Of a DNA stretch of 64,000 nucleotides, positions 26,178 to 35,677 are shown in pieces. Made by a program: the position numbers and the translations under genes. The notes beneath the pieces are model-generated. The model did not search any database, had not been told where the DNA came from, and worked only from the letters and a program-made list of their open reading frames with translations. The stretch spans positions 1-64,000 of the forward strand of contig NZ_AFPB01000168.1 of the NCBI RefSeq assembly GCF_000218485.1, given 5' to 3'. The DNA is from Aquimarina agarivorans (GTDB lineage Bacteria; Bacteroidota; Bacteroidia; Flavobacteriales; Flavobacteriaceae). Position 1 is the stretch's first letter; each line of letters begins with the position of its first letter.

Positions 26178-29090
26178 ATGGAAATTAAATTAAAACCCTT
26201 TAATAAGTTTGTAGTTACACTGCTTAGTTTTTTTATTTTTTGTGTTGGAAATGCACAAATTATCGACTTTGATGCGGTATACACCAATGATGGTGATATC
26301 TATTCAAAAATTCAAAAAGCCATAGAAGATGCTCCCGTAGGAGCTACAATTTTATTTAAAAGTGCTAACTATACTATAAATAATGGAAAATTATTGGCAT
26401 TAAACAAAGCACTTACATTTGAAGGTTTAAACCCAGGCAATGATTTTAAAAGTGGAGAAAGAGGTGCCAGCGGTATAAAGACCACCATTACTACCAAATC
26501 AAATATTACAATACGGTCAAATAACATAAAGTTTAAAAACATTGAATTTAAAAGAGAGAATATGGGGGAAGATGTTTTTGACGTTTTGATTGACGCTAGA
26601 CACCCTTCTTATTTGGTGAAAGAGCCTCACAATGAAACACAAATTCAATACACTGGTTTGGAGTTTACAAACGTAAGTTTTAATGGTACGGCTTATCCGT
26701 TTCACGCAGGTAACGGAATCGGTGCAACCTTTACAAATGTAACCATTGATAATTATAGAAGAATTGGATTTTGGACGGATAGAAAAGGACGCTTGGATAC
26801 TTCAAAAAAAATTACATTTGATAAATGCGTTTTTGAGCCAGAGGCGATTATAGGATTTGATGACCGAGCAATTTCTTTAGATGCAGGTAACACGGAATAT
26901 CCTGTAGTTTGGGATTTGGAAGGAACAACAGTCAAAAATTGTAAATTTACTGATGCTGGTATTGCAATTTCAAGGTGTAAAAATATGATAGTCACACAAT
27001 CAACTTTTAATGATACTAAAGGGAAAGTTGATATGGCACATGTCGAAGAATTTTCGAGCAACTTTACGCTTAGTAACAATATTTTTAATTGTGATAATGC
27101 TAGGACTAAATTAGTGGTACTGGACCGTGAGTTGCAAATTGTAAGTGATATTAAAATTTCAGGCAACACCATCACCGGAAGCTACGGGTTTTTTATAAGT
27201 GCTTACGCAGCAAATAGGGTTTCAATAACAGCTAATGACTTGAGCAAGGCAAATTCAGGAAATCAAAATTCTATTGATTTTACTTTTTATGAAAATAGAG
27301 GCATTGAGCCTATACCTTTTGAAATTTTATCCCACACCATTGAAATTTCAGAGAATAAAGGGTTAGAATTACCACAAAACAAAAACCTAAAAGTAGATTT
27401 ATTAGACACGGATACTGAATCGGTAATAAACGATTATTTGCCTGCTGAAAGAAACATTAGAAGATTAAGCGAAGGACAGCCATTGCTTCCAAACGGAATC
27501 TATGAGATCATTAATACTGAAAATAACAAAAAACTATGTCCAGCCACAGGAAATTCTTTAACCACAAAAAGTGGTGATGGTGATCATTTAAAATGGAAAA
27601 TTACATCAAATACGCCTTATACATATATCATACAAAATGTGGGGAATTCCGAATATATGGAAACAGCAGTTCCTTATACGGAGTTCAATATATTTAATAA
27701 AACCGAAGAAAATTTATTTCCAAATATGTTCAGCTATTCTGCCGACGAAGAAAATTTACCGTACTGGACTATTTTTAAGAAAGGGAGTACTTTTAATATT
27801 TTTGCAGGTGGAAATGAAAGACAATCAGCACTTGCAACAAATGCTGATGAGGTAAAATTATTGTTTGGAAAAGTAGGAAATCCCGACGGGACAAGGAGTG
27901 TTAAAGCATTAGGTAAAAATGCCAAGTGGACCTTTAATAGGGTAGATGGCGAAATTGTAGTGCCAAAACCAGTTGGAAATAGAAATAGATCGCTTTCTGT
28001 TGATAATTTAAGTGACTTCATCCCTGAAGGAAAGTCAATACCCGTTGTTGATTTAAAAGAAGTTTTAGATTTAGGAATTTCATATGCCACTGGAGTAGCT
28101 GAAGGGGTAGAAGAAGAATTGACTTATGTAGCTATTGAAATTAGACAAAAAAATGAAAGCGGAGAAACAGTAAACGCTACAGAATTTAATGCGGTGTTGC
28201 TTGATGATAATCCTAATGCTAGTAGTATTGGGATTAAATTTCAGATACCAGAAAATTTTAAGGATGGTAGTCCTATACCATCAACCATTGATTTACCCGC
28301 AGGGCATGAATTAGTACTTGTCACATTTATTTCAGTCAATAATGATGCAGATTTTCAGAGTACAGAAAGTGAAATAATTATTGCCAAAAGCGGAGTGCTT
28401 GATCGAGAGAGAAAAATTGAGTTTTCAAACAAAGCTACATTTATACCTCCAACAGGAACATTACCCGAATTAATGACAGGCAAAGCAATATCATTAGAGA
28501 TCAACTACGCTACTGCCATAACTGATGGTGTAGAAGAAGATTTAAATTATGTAGCCTTACAACTAAGGCAAATTGATGAAACTGGAGATACTGTAGCTAC
28601 TACTGCATTTGAAATTATAGTGCCTGATACAGCTAAAAATAATGATACTGTAACAATAAATTACCCCGTGCCTACAAATTTTACTACTGGGGCTAACAAC
28701 GGTGTAATTTTTACAGAAAAAATACCAACAACAGATGAATTACCAACTGGACACAAATTATTACTATTAATATTTATGCAGGTGGATGAAAGCTTGACTG
28801 GTTTTGCCGATGCGAATACTGAAATTTTTGTTTATGACGAAAAGAGTAAAACGTTAACCACTTCTGATTTTAAAGCTAATGAAGCTCCTGTTACTGTTTA
28901 TCCGAATCCAGTACAAGACTTACTAAAAATTGAAGGTAATTACAAAAGCTGGAAAATACTTAACTTATTGGGTAATGAAATAAATGCAGGAGATACTTCT
29001 GAAATAAATGTGTCAAATCTTTCATCAGGATTGTATTATTTACTTCTTGACAAGGAAAAAACAATTTTATACAAGTTCATAAAAAAGTAA
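26178..29090 (+). CDS. Secreted parallel beta-helix protein with beta-trefoil-like domain, two unknown modules and T9SS tail; putative new polysaccharide-active enzyme
   Basis: About 970 residues, function not assigned. The ATG at 26178 begins the signal peptide (MEIKLKPFN to CVGNAQ); an in-frame TTG lies two codons upstream. Residues ~30-430 show the short repeating strands of a right-handed parallel beta-helix (for example SNITIRSNNIKFKNIEF, TFTNVTIDNYRRIGFW, KITFDKCVFE, DIKISGNTITG), the fold of pectate lyases and several glycoside hydrolases. A ~140-residue region with IYEIINTENNKKLC and FNIFAGGNERQS resembles a ricin-type beta-trefoil. Two copies of the ~140-residue module shared with the agarases and a T9SS domain follow. 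Position and shared tail suggest that it acts on the same or a linked algal polysaccharide. Confidence 0.75.
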   Translation: MEIKLKPFNKFVVTLLSFFIFCVGNAQIIDFDAVYTNDGDIYSKIQKAIEDAPVGATILFKSANYTINNGKLLALNKALTFEGLNPGNDFKSGERGASGIKTTITTKSNITIRSNNIKFKNIEFKRENMGEDVFDVLIDARHPSYLVKEPHNETQIQYTGLEFTNVSFNGTAYPFHAGNGIGATFTNVTIDNYRRIGFWTDRKGRLDTSKKITFDKCVFEPEAIIGFDDRAISLDAGNTEYPVVWDLEGTTVKNCKFTDAGIAISRCKNMIVTQSTFNDTKGKVDMAHVEEFSSNFTLSNNIFNCDNARTKLVVLDRELQIVSDIKISGNTITGSYGFFISAYAANRVSITANDLSKANSGNQNSIDFTFYENRGIEPIPFEILSHTIEISENKGLELPQNKNLKVDLLDTDTESVINDYLPAERNIRRLSEGQPLLPNGIYEIINTENNKKLCPATGNSLTTKSGDGDHLKWKITSNTPYTYIIQNVGNSEYMETAVPYTEFNIFNKTEENLFPNMFSYSADEENLPYWTIFKKGSTFNIFAGGNERQSALATNADEVKLLFGKVGNPDGTRSVKALGKNAKWTFNRVDGEIVVPKPVGNRNRSLSVDNLSDFIPEGKSIPVVDLKEVLDLGISYATGVAEGVEEELTYVAIEIRQKNESGETVNATEFNAVLLDDNPNASSIGIKFQIPENFKDGSPIPSTIDLPAGHELVLVTFISVNNDADFQSTESEIIIAKSGVLDRERKIEFSNKATFIPPTGTLPELMTGKAISLEINYATAITDGVEEDLNYVALQLRQIDETGDTVATTAFEIIVPDTAKNNDTVTINYPVPTNFTTGANNGVIFTEKIPTTDELPTGHKLLLLIFMQVDESLTGFADANTEIFVYDEKSKTLTTSDFKANEAPVTVYPNPVQDLLKIEGNYKSWKILNLLGNEINAGDTSEINVSNLSSGLYYLLLDKEKTILYKFIKK
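27981..28836 (+). repeat. Two tandem copies of the ~140-aa module in the beta-helix protein
   Basis: Copies at about 27981-28400 and 28401-28836. The second is very close to the second copy in the first GH16 enzyme (GVEEDLNYVALQLRQ; TGANNG; LPTGHKLLLLIFMQVD), while the first is more divergent. The same order of conserved segments is kept. Confidence 0.85.
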
Positions 29091-29123
29091 AATTATCAAA
29101 TTATATTTTGTGTTTAAAATCAC

Positions 29124-29166
29124 ATTAAAAAGCCTTGAAAAAAAATTTTTTTTCAAGCTTTTTAAT
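29124..29166 (+). terminator. Long palindromic terminator after the beta-helix gene
   Basis: Arms at 29124-29145 and 29146-29166 form a nearly perfect 21-bp stem with one bulged C and essentially no loop, starting ATTAAAAAGC and ending GCTTTTTAAT. It lies 33 bases after the stop codon. The symmetric A/T runs would allow function on both strands. Confidence 0.7.
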
Positions 29167-30049
29167 GTTTGCTAAAATATGATTAAGGAATTCTATTAAA
29201 TCTGATTTTTAATTACTCCAATAAAATTAGCATTTCCGTTTGGTTAATAAACAAAACAGCAAGCGAAAAGAGTCATTGTAAATGAGCAATTTAATACTGT
29301 AAAGGGTATCAATAGTATGTATAATAACAAGAATAGCTCATCTTACTTCCTATCAAGCTTGCGTTAAAAATTACAACTGATCTGCTCTTTTCCATACATT
29401 TCAAATATCTGATTATCAATTTTTTTTAAGTTTTAATCACAAATCACAAATCACATATCAACATATACGCTAAGTTTTTCAATAAGTTGTATAAAAAAGG
29501 GTTGCACCACATCCTTCGAATTGTCCGCAATGAGAATTAAGAATTTTTTGTTCTGACTAGAAAGAAAACATCAGCTATATTCCAATAATAGCGTTGTCCA
29601 AATTTAAGATACCAAGTAAGAAAACCATTTTTATGGAAAATTTATATACTAAAAGTAGAGCTATACAAAGGTGTTCTATACAAACTTAGCTTGATCTAAT
29701 AAATAGTTTGTTTATGCTGAAACTACAACCTTTTTGCTATATAAAAAATAGATGAAATACACTTTTTATGGATAAGTTGATAATCTATCGTTGTTGATAA
29801 TATAGGTAAATTTTAGGGTAATTCAAAAACTAATGTTTTAAATTAATTTTAAATATTCTTTAAATCAGAAGCTTATTTACAATTTGAATCTAAAAAAATA
29901 TGTTAAATATAATGTTGTCCTTGTATATTTTATAAGATTTTTCCTTCTTTTGTATAAGTAATTAATATTGCTGGTTATATTTACAAATGTAAGATTTTTA
30001 CTTATTATCTTAGGATATTGAGACTTGCAGAACTTAACCAAATTTATTA
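29167..30049. other. 880-base gap without recognisable genes
   Basis: Very AT-rich sequence between the beta-helix and second GH16 genes, both on the plus strand. I see no open frame above about 20 codons on the plus strand and no clear remnant of a mobile element. The right end carries TATATTTA-like sequence before the GH16 start at 30050. The length is unusual for a gap inside a functionally linked gene set, so a long leader, a small RNA or a decayed gene are possible. Confidence 0.5.
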
Positions 30050-32029
30050 ATGATGAAAAAAAGAATTACACACTTTTTAAATGTATCAATGATGGCAGTA
30101 CTTTTTAGTACTGGATCAGTTATGCATGCCCAGTTTGAATTTGATGCTATTCCAATTGCTCCTGATGCAGGAGTGGGCAGGGTATGGGAATTACAAGAGG
30201 CACCTTCGGATGATTTTAATTATATTTTTGATCCTAGCACTACGCGTGTAAATTTTGGACCTGATGGTGAAAATAAATGGTATAATACATACCATGATTT
30301 AGCTAGCGGACAGCCAAACATTTTTCAAGGTCCTGGCCCAACTATTTGGAGGCCTGAAAACTTATACGTAGACGGGGATCAATTACAAGTATTCAATACT
30401 CGTATCGCTGGAGAAGAAAAGGATCAATTTGGAAATGAATATCCATACGCAACCAGAGGAGGATGTATAACAGGATTAACAAAAGTGCTGTATCCAGTAT
30501 TTGTTGAGGCTAGGGTAACTGTTGCTAACTCAACAGCAGCGTCTGATGTATGGCTATTGAGTCCTGACGATACTCAGGAAATTGATATCATTGAAGCTTA
30601 CGGTGGTGCTGGTATAGCAGGAACAGTACCCGGAGAAACTGAAGAAACTGAAGCAGGACGTAATCAGTTTTTTGCTGAGCGTATTCATTTAAGCCACCAT
30701 GTATTTATTCGTGATCCTTTTCAAGATTACCAACCAAGGGATTTTAACAGTTTTTGGAGAAGAAATGGTATCGCGTCATGGGGTGGTAGAACAATAGATA
30801 TCGGAGTGTATTGGGTATCACCTACCAGAGTTGAATATTATATTGATGGTCAATTAGTACGGGTTTTAGATAACAATGCTAGTGCATCAGAAGTTATTGG
30901 TGGATCATGGGAATATACTCGTCCTACAGGTCTTGTAAATGCTGCTGGTGAAATTGTTGAAACTAATTTAGGAAATGATGGTAAATTATTATTTGAAACA
31001 TTACGACCCGGATTCCAAGATATGACACAAGTAACCTGTGGGCAATTTTCTACATTTGACGAATCTTGTTTAGACGCTGCTCAATCAGCTTCAAACATTA
31101 GTGTAATAGACCCTTTCGATTATTTGAACAACGGACGTCGATTTTCCAAAGAGCTGGATATAATTATCAATACAGAAGATCAAACCTTTCAAGCTAATGC
31201 CACTCCTAGTCGTTCACCAAATAATAATGAAATTTCAGAAATGCAAACTCCTGACCAAACTATGTTGGTGGATTGGATACGCGTGTACAAACCAGTAGAT
31301 GACGGATCAGGGCTAGCTGATAGAGAAAGGTCAGTAACATTTGATAACAGAGCCTCATTTATACCTGACGGAGGAACAGAGCCAACGGTAAGCTTTGGTG
31401 ATGAGGTGGCATTGGACATCACTTATGCTACTAATAAAGTAGGTGGAGTAGAAGACGACATGGATTATGTAGCAGTTCAAATAAGACAAGTTGACGAAAC
31501 TTTTAGTACGGTAGCCACTAGTGCGTTTACGCAAGCGGTATTTGAAAATGAACCAAATAGTGGTTCAGTTACCTACAATTACGAAATACCATCAAACTTT
31601 GCAACCAGACCAGATCCCGATATGCCAGGTTCACTGCTACCATTTACCGAGGCAATTCCAGCAACTGCTGACTTGCCTGAAGGACATAGACTATTACTTT
31701 TAATGTTTATGCAATCTGATAATGGTATGCCGACCAATAACTTACTTTTCACTAATGCAAACGGCACAATTATTATTGAAGACGATTCAAGATTATCTAA
31801 TCCAGAGTTTAGTGACGAAGCTAATGCTATAAGTCTTTATCCAAATCCAACTGAAAAAGAACTAGTTATTTCAGGAGCTTTCAAATCCTGGAAAATAGTT
31901 ACCTTATCGGGAGCTACCGTAAACGAAGGAACAACAGCACCAATTGATGTAACAAATTTATCAGCTGGTTTATACTATATTAGTTTAGATAATAATAAGT
32001 CAAAAACATTTAAGTTTGTTAAAAAATAA
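30050..32029 (+). CDS. GH16 beta-agarase with one unknown module and T9SS tail
   Basis: A 659-residue secreted glycoside hydrolase. The signal peptide ends at VMHAQ (residue ~28); ATGs at codons 1 and 2 are equally possible. The GH16 catalytic domain (about 30-420) has VWLLSPDDTQ followed by E177-I-D179-I-I-E182 (EIDIIEAYGG), the pattern of characterised GH16 beta-agarases, with E177 and E182 catalytic by family rule; VEYYIDGQLVR and MLVDWIRVYKP lie further on. One copy of the ~140-residue module (about 424-580) and a T9SS sorting domain (LYPNPTEKELVISG to FKFVKK) follow. It should cleave beta-1,4 bonds in agarose outside the cell. Confidence 0.92.
   Translation: MMKKRITHFLNVSMMAVLFSTGSVMHAQFEFDAIPIAPDAGVGRVWELQEAPSDDFNYIFDPSTTRVNFGPDGENKWYNTYHDLASGQPNIFQGPGPTIWRPENLYVDGDQLQVFNTRIAGEEKDQFGNEYPYATRGGCITGLTKVLYPVFVEARVTVANSTAASDVWLLSPDDTQEIDIIEAYGGAGIAGTVPGETEETEAGRNQFFAERIHLSHHVFIRDPFQDYQPRDFNSFWRRNGIASWGGRTIDIGVYWVSPTRVEYYIDGQLVRVLDNNASASEVIGGSWEYTRPTGLVNAAGEIVETNLGNDGKLLFETLRPGFQDMTQVTCGQFSTFDESCLDAAQSASNISVIDPFDYLNNGRRFSKELDIIINTEDQTFQANATPSRSPNNNEISEMQTPDQTMLVDWIRVYKPVDDGSGLADRERSVTFDNRASFIPDGGTEPTVSFGDEVALDITYATNKVGGVEDDMDYVAVQIRQVDETFSTVATSAFTQAVFENEPNSGSVTYNYEIPSNFATRPDPDMPGSLLPFTEAIPATADLPEGHRLLLLMFMQSDNGMPTNNLLFTNANGTIIIEDDSRLSNPEFSDEANAISLYPNPTEKELVISGAFKSWKIVTLSGATVNEGTTAPIDVTNLSAGLYYISLDNNKSKTFKFVKK
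31319..31788 (+). repeat. Single copy of the ~140-aa module in the second GH16 enzyme
   Basis: It begins DRERSVTFDNRASFIP, contains GGVEDDMDYVAVQIRQVDE and LPEGHRLLLLMFMQSD, and sits between the GH16 fold and the T9SS domain exactly as in the neighbouring enzymes. A short insertion (RPDPDMPGSL) makes it longer than the others. Confidence 0.85.
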
Positions 32030-32072
32030 GTTTGAATTGCTTATGCAATATTGTTCAAATTCAAATTCAAAT

Positions 32073-32106
32073 AAAAAGGCAACAATTGAAAAATTGTTGC
32101 CTTTTT
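32073..32106 (+). terminator. Intrinsic terminator after the second GH16 gene
   Basis: A perfect 15-bp stem, AAAAAGGCAACAATT at 32073-32087 and its complement at 32092-32106, with a GAAA loop and a T-rich 3' side. It isolates the agarase locus from the suf cluster. Confidence 0.85.
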
Positions 32107-32432
32107 TCATGGTGTGCCATGCATACTATTTACTAATTAAAAATCCTACTTTCAAAAACTAAATCTATAATCGAACAGCTGAGTTTTTAAACAAAAGCTT
32201 AACCAAACGAAAATTTAAAAAAAAATTCCTCACGGATTTTAGGTGATAAGTTAGTTTGCTGTAATTTAATAACAAAAAAGGGTTAAAAAGTAACAAATAA
32301 TTGGATGAAGCAACATTCATCATATTAACTGTAAAGCTAATACATGAATAAAATTTGAGTTGACTACATAACTAATTGTAGTTATTAATAATAAATATTA
32401 TTAATACACATATAAATTATAATATGTAAGTA

Positions 32433-32466
32433 TTTGAATGTAAAAACTACTTATATCGTATATTTG
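32433..32466 (+). promoter_or_regulatory. Promoter of the suf cluster
   Basis: A -33 element TTTG at 32433-32436 and a -7 element TATATTTG at 32459-32466 are separated by 22 bases, which fits the Bacteroidota promoter pattern well. The sufA-like start is 30 bases downstream. No known Fe-S regulator site could be identified around it. The 400 bases before it, back to the terminator, hold no gene. Confidence 0.7.
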
Positions 32467-32495
32467 CAAAATAATTGCGTAACATAGGAGTGCTT

Positions 32496-32825
32496 ATGAT
32501 TAAAGTTTCAGATATAGCAAGAAAGAAAGTAATATCCTTAATGGAAGATGAAGGTTTTAATGCCCAAACTGATTTTGTACGTGTTGGTGTTAAAAGTGGC
32601 GGTTGCTCTGGTTTGTCTTATGATTTGAAATTTGACAATGCTGCGGCAGATGAGGATAAGGTTTTTGAAGATAATGGAGTACGAATAATTGTTGACAAAA
32701 AAAGCTTTTTATATTTAGTGGGAACCACTCTGGAATATTCAGGTGGACTAAATGGTACTGGCTTTGTGTTTAATAACCCCAATGCAAGTAGAACTTGTGG
32801 TTGTGGCGAAAGTTTTTCATTATAA
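32496..32825 (+). CDS. sufA: HesB/IscA/SufA-type iron-sulfur cluster carrier
   Basis: A-type carrier that receives Fe-S clusters from the SUF scaffold and passes them to target proteins. The three conserved cysteines are present: one in VKSGGCSGLSYDL and two in the C-terminal RTCGCGESF. I start at the ATG at 32496 (MIKVSDIARKKV), giving 109 residues; the upstream in-frame TTG adds seven residues that do not fit the family. It is the first gene of the suf cluster, directly behind the promoter at 32433-32466 and 48 bases before sufB. Confidence 0.92.
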   Translation: MIKVSDIARKKVISLMEDEGFNAQTDFVRVGVKSGGCSGLSYDLKFDNAAADEDKVFEDNGVRIIVDKKSFLYLVGTTLEYSGGLNGTGFVFNNPNASRTCGCGESFSL

Positions 32826-32873
32826 CTAATAATAAAGAGGGTAGCACCCTGGGTTTACCTAGCAAATTGAAAT

Positions 32874-34322
32874 ATGAGTAAGTTCACAGAAGACGATTTA
32901 AAAAAAGAACTCGAAACTAAAGAGTATGAGTACGGATTCTATACAGATATAGAATCGGATACTTTTCCTATTGGTTTGAGTGAGGAAGTTGTTGTTGCTA
33001 TTTCTAAAAAGAAAAATGAGCCACAATGGATGACAGATTGGCGCGTGGATGCCTTTCGTATTTGGAGTGAAATGGAGGAGCCAGAATGGGCAAATGTAAA
33101 GTATTCTAAACCCGATTTTCAAGCCATAAGTTACTATTCTGCACCAAAAAAAGCAGATCCTAATAAAACACTGGATGATGTTGATCCTGAATTATTGGCA
33201 ACATTTGAAAAATTAGGTATTTCTTTGGATGAGCAAAAGAAATTGTCCGGAGTAGCTGTCGATGTAGTAGTAGATTCTGTTTCTGTAGCTACTACTTTTA
33301 AAAAGACATTGAACGAAAAGGGAATTATTTTTTGTTCCATTTCGGAAGCGATACAAGAACACCCTGAATTAGTTAAAAAATATATTGGAAGTATTGTTCC
33401 AAAAACAGATAATTTTTATGCAGCATTAAATTCAGCAGTATTTACTGATGGATCTTTTTGTTACATCCCCAAAGGAGTAAAATGCCCTATGGAACTTTCC
33501 ACTTATTTCCGAATCAATCAAGGAGGTACAGGTCAGTTTGAGCGCACACTTCTAGTGGCGGATAAAGGAAGTTACGTGAGTTATCTGGAAGGGTGTACTG
33601 CACCTAGTCGCGATGAAAACCAACTGCACGCCGCTGTAGTTGAACTTATAGCTATGGATGATGCAGAAATTAAATACTCTACCGTTCAAAACTGGTTTCC
33701 AGGCGATAAAGAGGGTAAAGGAGGCGTGTTTAACTTTGTGACAAAACGTGGTTTATGCGAAACAAATGCAAAAATCTCATGGACACAAGTGGAAACTGGT
33801 TCAGCAGTAACCTGGAAATATCCATCGTGTATTCTAAAAGGAGCCAATTCAGTTGGCGAATTTTATTCCATTGCAGTAACCAATAATTATCAGCAAGCAG
33901 ATACGGGAACAAAAATGGTACATTTGGGTAAAAATTCAAAAAGTACCATCATTTCAAAGGGAATATCTGCTGGAAAATCACAAAATTCTTATCGTGGTTT
34001 GGTTCAAATAAGTCCAAGAGCTGAAAATGCACGAAATTTTTCTCAATGTGATTCGTTATTAATGGGAAATGAATGTGGTGCACACACATTTCCTTATATT
34101 GAAGCCAAGAATAAATCGGCAATAATAGAACACGAAGCTACGACAAGTAAAATTGGAGAAGATCAAATATTTTACTGTAACCAGCGTGGTATTGATACTG
34201 AAAAAGCAATTGCACTTATTGTAAATGGCTTTAGTAAAGAAGTATTGAATAAACTACCAATGGAATTTGCAGTAGAAGCACAAAAACTACTTGAAATTAG
34301 TTTAGAAGGCTCTGTTGGATAA
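32874..34322 (+). CDS. sufB: Fe-S cluster assembly protein SufB
   Basis: A 482-residue scaffold subunit of the SufBCD complex on which Fe-S clusters are built. Family features include PVCP-like ripening segments ([20 protein letters not shown]), the conserved [30 protein letters not shown], and the C-terminal [16 protein letters not shown] with [11 protein letters not shown]. Length is normal. The ATG at 32874 is the natural start ([13 protein letters not shown]). It is followed by a small lipoprotein gene before sufC, which is not part of the minimal suf set. Confidence 0.96.
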   Translation: MSKFTEDDLKKELETKEYEYGFYTDIESDTFPIGLSEEVVVAISKKKNEPQWMTDWRVDAFRIWSEMEEPEWANVKYSKPDFQAISYYSAPKKADPNKTLDDVDPELLATFEKLGISLDEQKKLSGVAVDVVVDSVSVATTFKKTLNEKGIIFCSISEAIQEHPELVKKYIGSIVPKTDNFYAALNSAVFTDGSFCYIPKGVKCPMELSTYFRINQGGTGQFERTLLVADKGSYVSYLEGCTAPSRDENQLHAAVVELIAMDDAEIKYSTVQNWFPGDKEGKGGVFNFVTKRGLCETNAKISWTQVETGSAVTWKYPSCILKGANSVGEFYSIAVTNNYQQADTGTKMVHLGKNSKSTIISKGISAGKSQNSYRGLVQISPRAENARNFSQCDSLLMGNECGAHTFPYIEAKNKSAIIEHEATTSKIGEDQIFYCNQRGIDTEKAIALIVNGFSKEVLNKLPMEFAVEAQKLLEISLEGSVG

Positions 34323-34390
34323 ATCTTTGTAGAATATAAGGAATATGTAAGCACTCAAATTAACTAACTATTCAAACACGATTACCAATT

Positions 34391-34786
34391 ATGAAAAAAC
34401 TAGTCATTCTTGCAGGTTGCCTTTTAACGATGTTATCATGTAAAAACGATCCGAAAACAACAGCACCTGATGCAACCGAAACAGAAACAACAGCTACAAA
34501 CGCTGAGGCAGAAATTACATTAAATGCAGAATTTATTCATGTCGCTGATGCAGCTGTTCTTAAAGGTAAAGATTTTATTTACGGCGTGGTTTTAGACGAA
34601 AAAGCACAAGAATTATCTAAAAAAGTAGCTCCCTTAAAAAAGGATGAATACGACATGGTAGGTGTGGTTGTAAAAGGGTTAATAAAACCAAATCCTGCAC
34701 CAGAAGGTTGGGAGCAAGTAGTGGAAATTAAGGATATTGTTGCGGTATTGCCTAAAGCGGCAAGTCCAAAAAATGAAAATGAATAA
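34391..34786 (+). CDS. Small lipoprotein of unknown function inside the suf cluster
   Basis: A 131-residue protein with a lipoprotein signal (MKKLVILAGCLLTMLSCKND), lipidated probably at the second cysteine, followed by a Thr/Glu/Ala-rich linker and a compact ~85-residue domain (FIHVADAAVLKGKDFIYGVV to EIKDIVAVLP) that could be a small beta-barrel of OB type. It lies 68 bases after sufB and 44 bases before sufC, on the same strand. I recognise no family. An envelope lipoprotein between genes for a cytosolic complex is odd; a role in Fe-S assembly is not shown. Confidence 0.75.
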   Translation: MKKLVILAGCLLTMLSCKNDPKTTAPDATETETTATNAEAEITLNAEFIHVADAAVLKGKDFIYGVVLDEKAQELSKKVAPLKKDEYDMVGVVVKGLIKPNPAPEGWEQVVEIKDIVAVLPKAASPKNENE

Positions 34787-34830
34787 TGGATACCTTCCTG
34801 TAAAAGGAATGAGTGTCAAAATATAAGTCA

Positions 34831-35583
34831 ATGTTAGAGATCAAGGATTTACACGCTAGTGTAGAAGACAAAGAAATTTTAAAAGGATTAAACCTTAAAG
34901 TGAATGCTGGTGAGGTGCATGCAATCATGGGACCTAACGGAGCAGGAAAAAGTACTTTAGCTTCAGTTGTTTCCGGGAAGGAAGAATACGAAGTTACTTC
35001 AGGTACTATTTTACTTGATGGTGAAGATATTGAAGAACTTGCTGCGGAAGAAAGAGCGCATAAAGGAATCTTTTTATCATTTCAATATCCTGTTGAAATT
35101 CCTGGAGTTTCAGTAACAAACTTTATGAAAACGGCAATTAATGAAACGCGTAAAGCTCGTGGGCTGGAAGAAATGCCTGCGCGTGATATGCTGAAAAAAA
35201 TTAAAGAAAAGTCGGAGTTGCTTGAAATTGACAGCAAGTTTTTATCGCGTTCATTAAACGAAGGTTTTTCGGGTGGTGAAAAAAAGCGAAACGAAATTTT
35301 TCAAATGGCAATGCTTGAGCCTAAAGTGGCTATTTTGGACGAAACTGATTCAGGTTTAGATATTGATGCATTGCGCATTGTAGCTAACGGAGTAAACAAA
35401 CTTAAAGGTAAGGATAATGCGGTAATTGTAATTACACACTATCAACGTCTGTTAGACTATATTGTGCCTGATTTTGTACACGTATTATACGATGGTAAAA
35501 TTGTAAAATCAGGAACTAAAGATCTTGCTTTAGAACTTGAGGAAAAAGGATACGACTGGATTAAGGAAGAGCAAAAAGCATAA
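34831..35583 (+). CDS. sufC: Fe-S cluster assembly ATPase SufC
   Basis: ABC-type ATPase that drives the SufBCD scaffold. Walker A is GPNGAGKST, the signature is SGGEKKRNE, Walker B runs [12 protein letters not shown] and the H-loop is VITHYQR. About 250 residues, normal for SufC, with no membrane segments. I take the ATG at 34831 ([13 protein letters not shown]); an in-frame GTG at 34813 adds six residues. It is followed after 94 bases by sufD, across an inverted-repeat-rich spacer. Confidence 0.96.
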   Translation: MLEIKDLHASVEDKEILKGLNLKVNAGEVHAIMGPNGAGKSTLASVVSGKEEYEVTSGTILLDGEDIEELAAEERAHKGIFLSFQYPVEIPGVSVTNFMKTAINETRKARGLEEMPARDMLKKIKEKSELLEIDSKFLSRSLNEGFSGGEKKRNEIFQMAMLEPKVAILDETDSGLDIDALRIVANGVNKLKGKDNAVIVITHYQRLLDYIVPDFVHVLYDGKIVKSGTKDLALELEEKGYDWIKEEQKA

Positions 35584-35674
35584 ATTGGTTTTCGGTGCAT
35601 AGTTTTCAGTTTTTGGTTGTTGTCAAATAATCAAAAAAACTATAAACCGATAACAAATAACTGAAAACCAAATT
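35583..35674. repeat. Imperfect inverted repeat between sufC and sufD
   Basis: Outer arms AATTGGTTTTC (35583-35593) and GAAAACCAAATT (35663-35674), and inner arms GTTTTCAGTTTTTGGTT and its near complement, can fold into one long imperfect hairpin spanning almost the whole sufC-sufD gap. It overlaps the sufC stop codon edge. It may adjust message stability or sufD expression, or be an old intergenic repeat. It is unrelated by sequence to the element at 490-693. Confidence 0.5.
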
Positions 35675-35677
35675 GGA

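Noticed and set aside
29500-29640. Possible decayed protein fragment on the minus strand (about YLKFGQRYYWNIADVFF)
   Set aside because: The readable stretch is under 30 codons and matched nothing I recognise.
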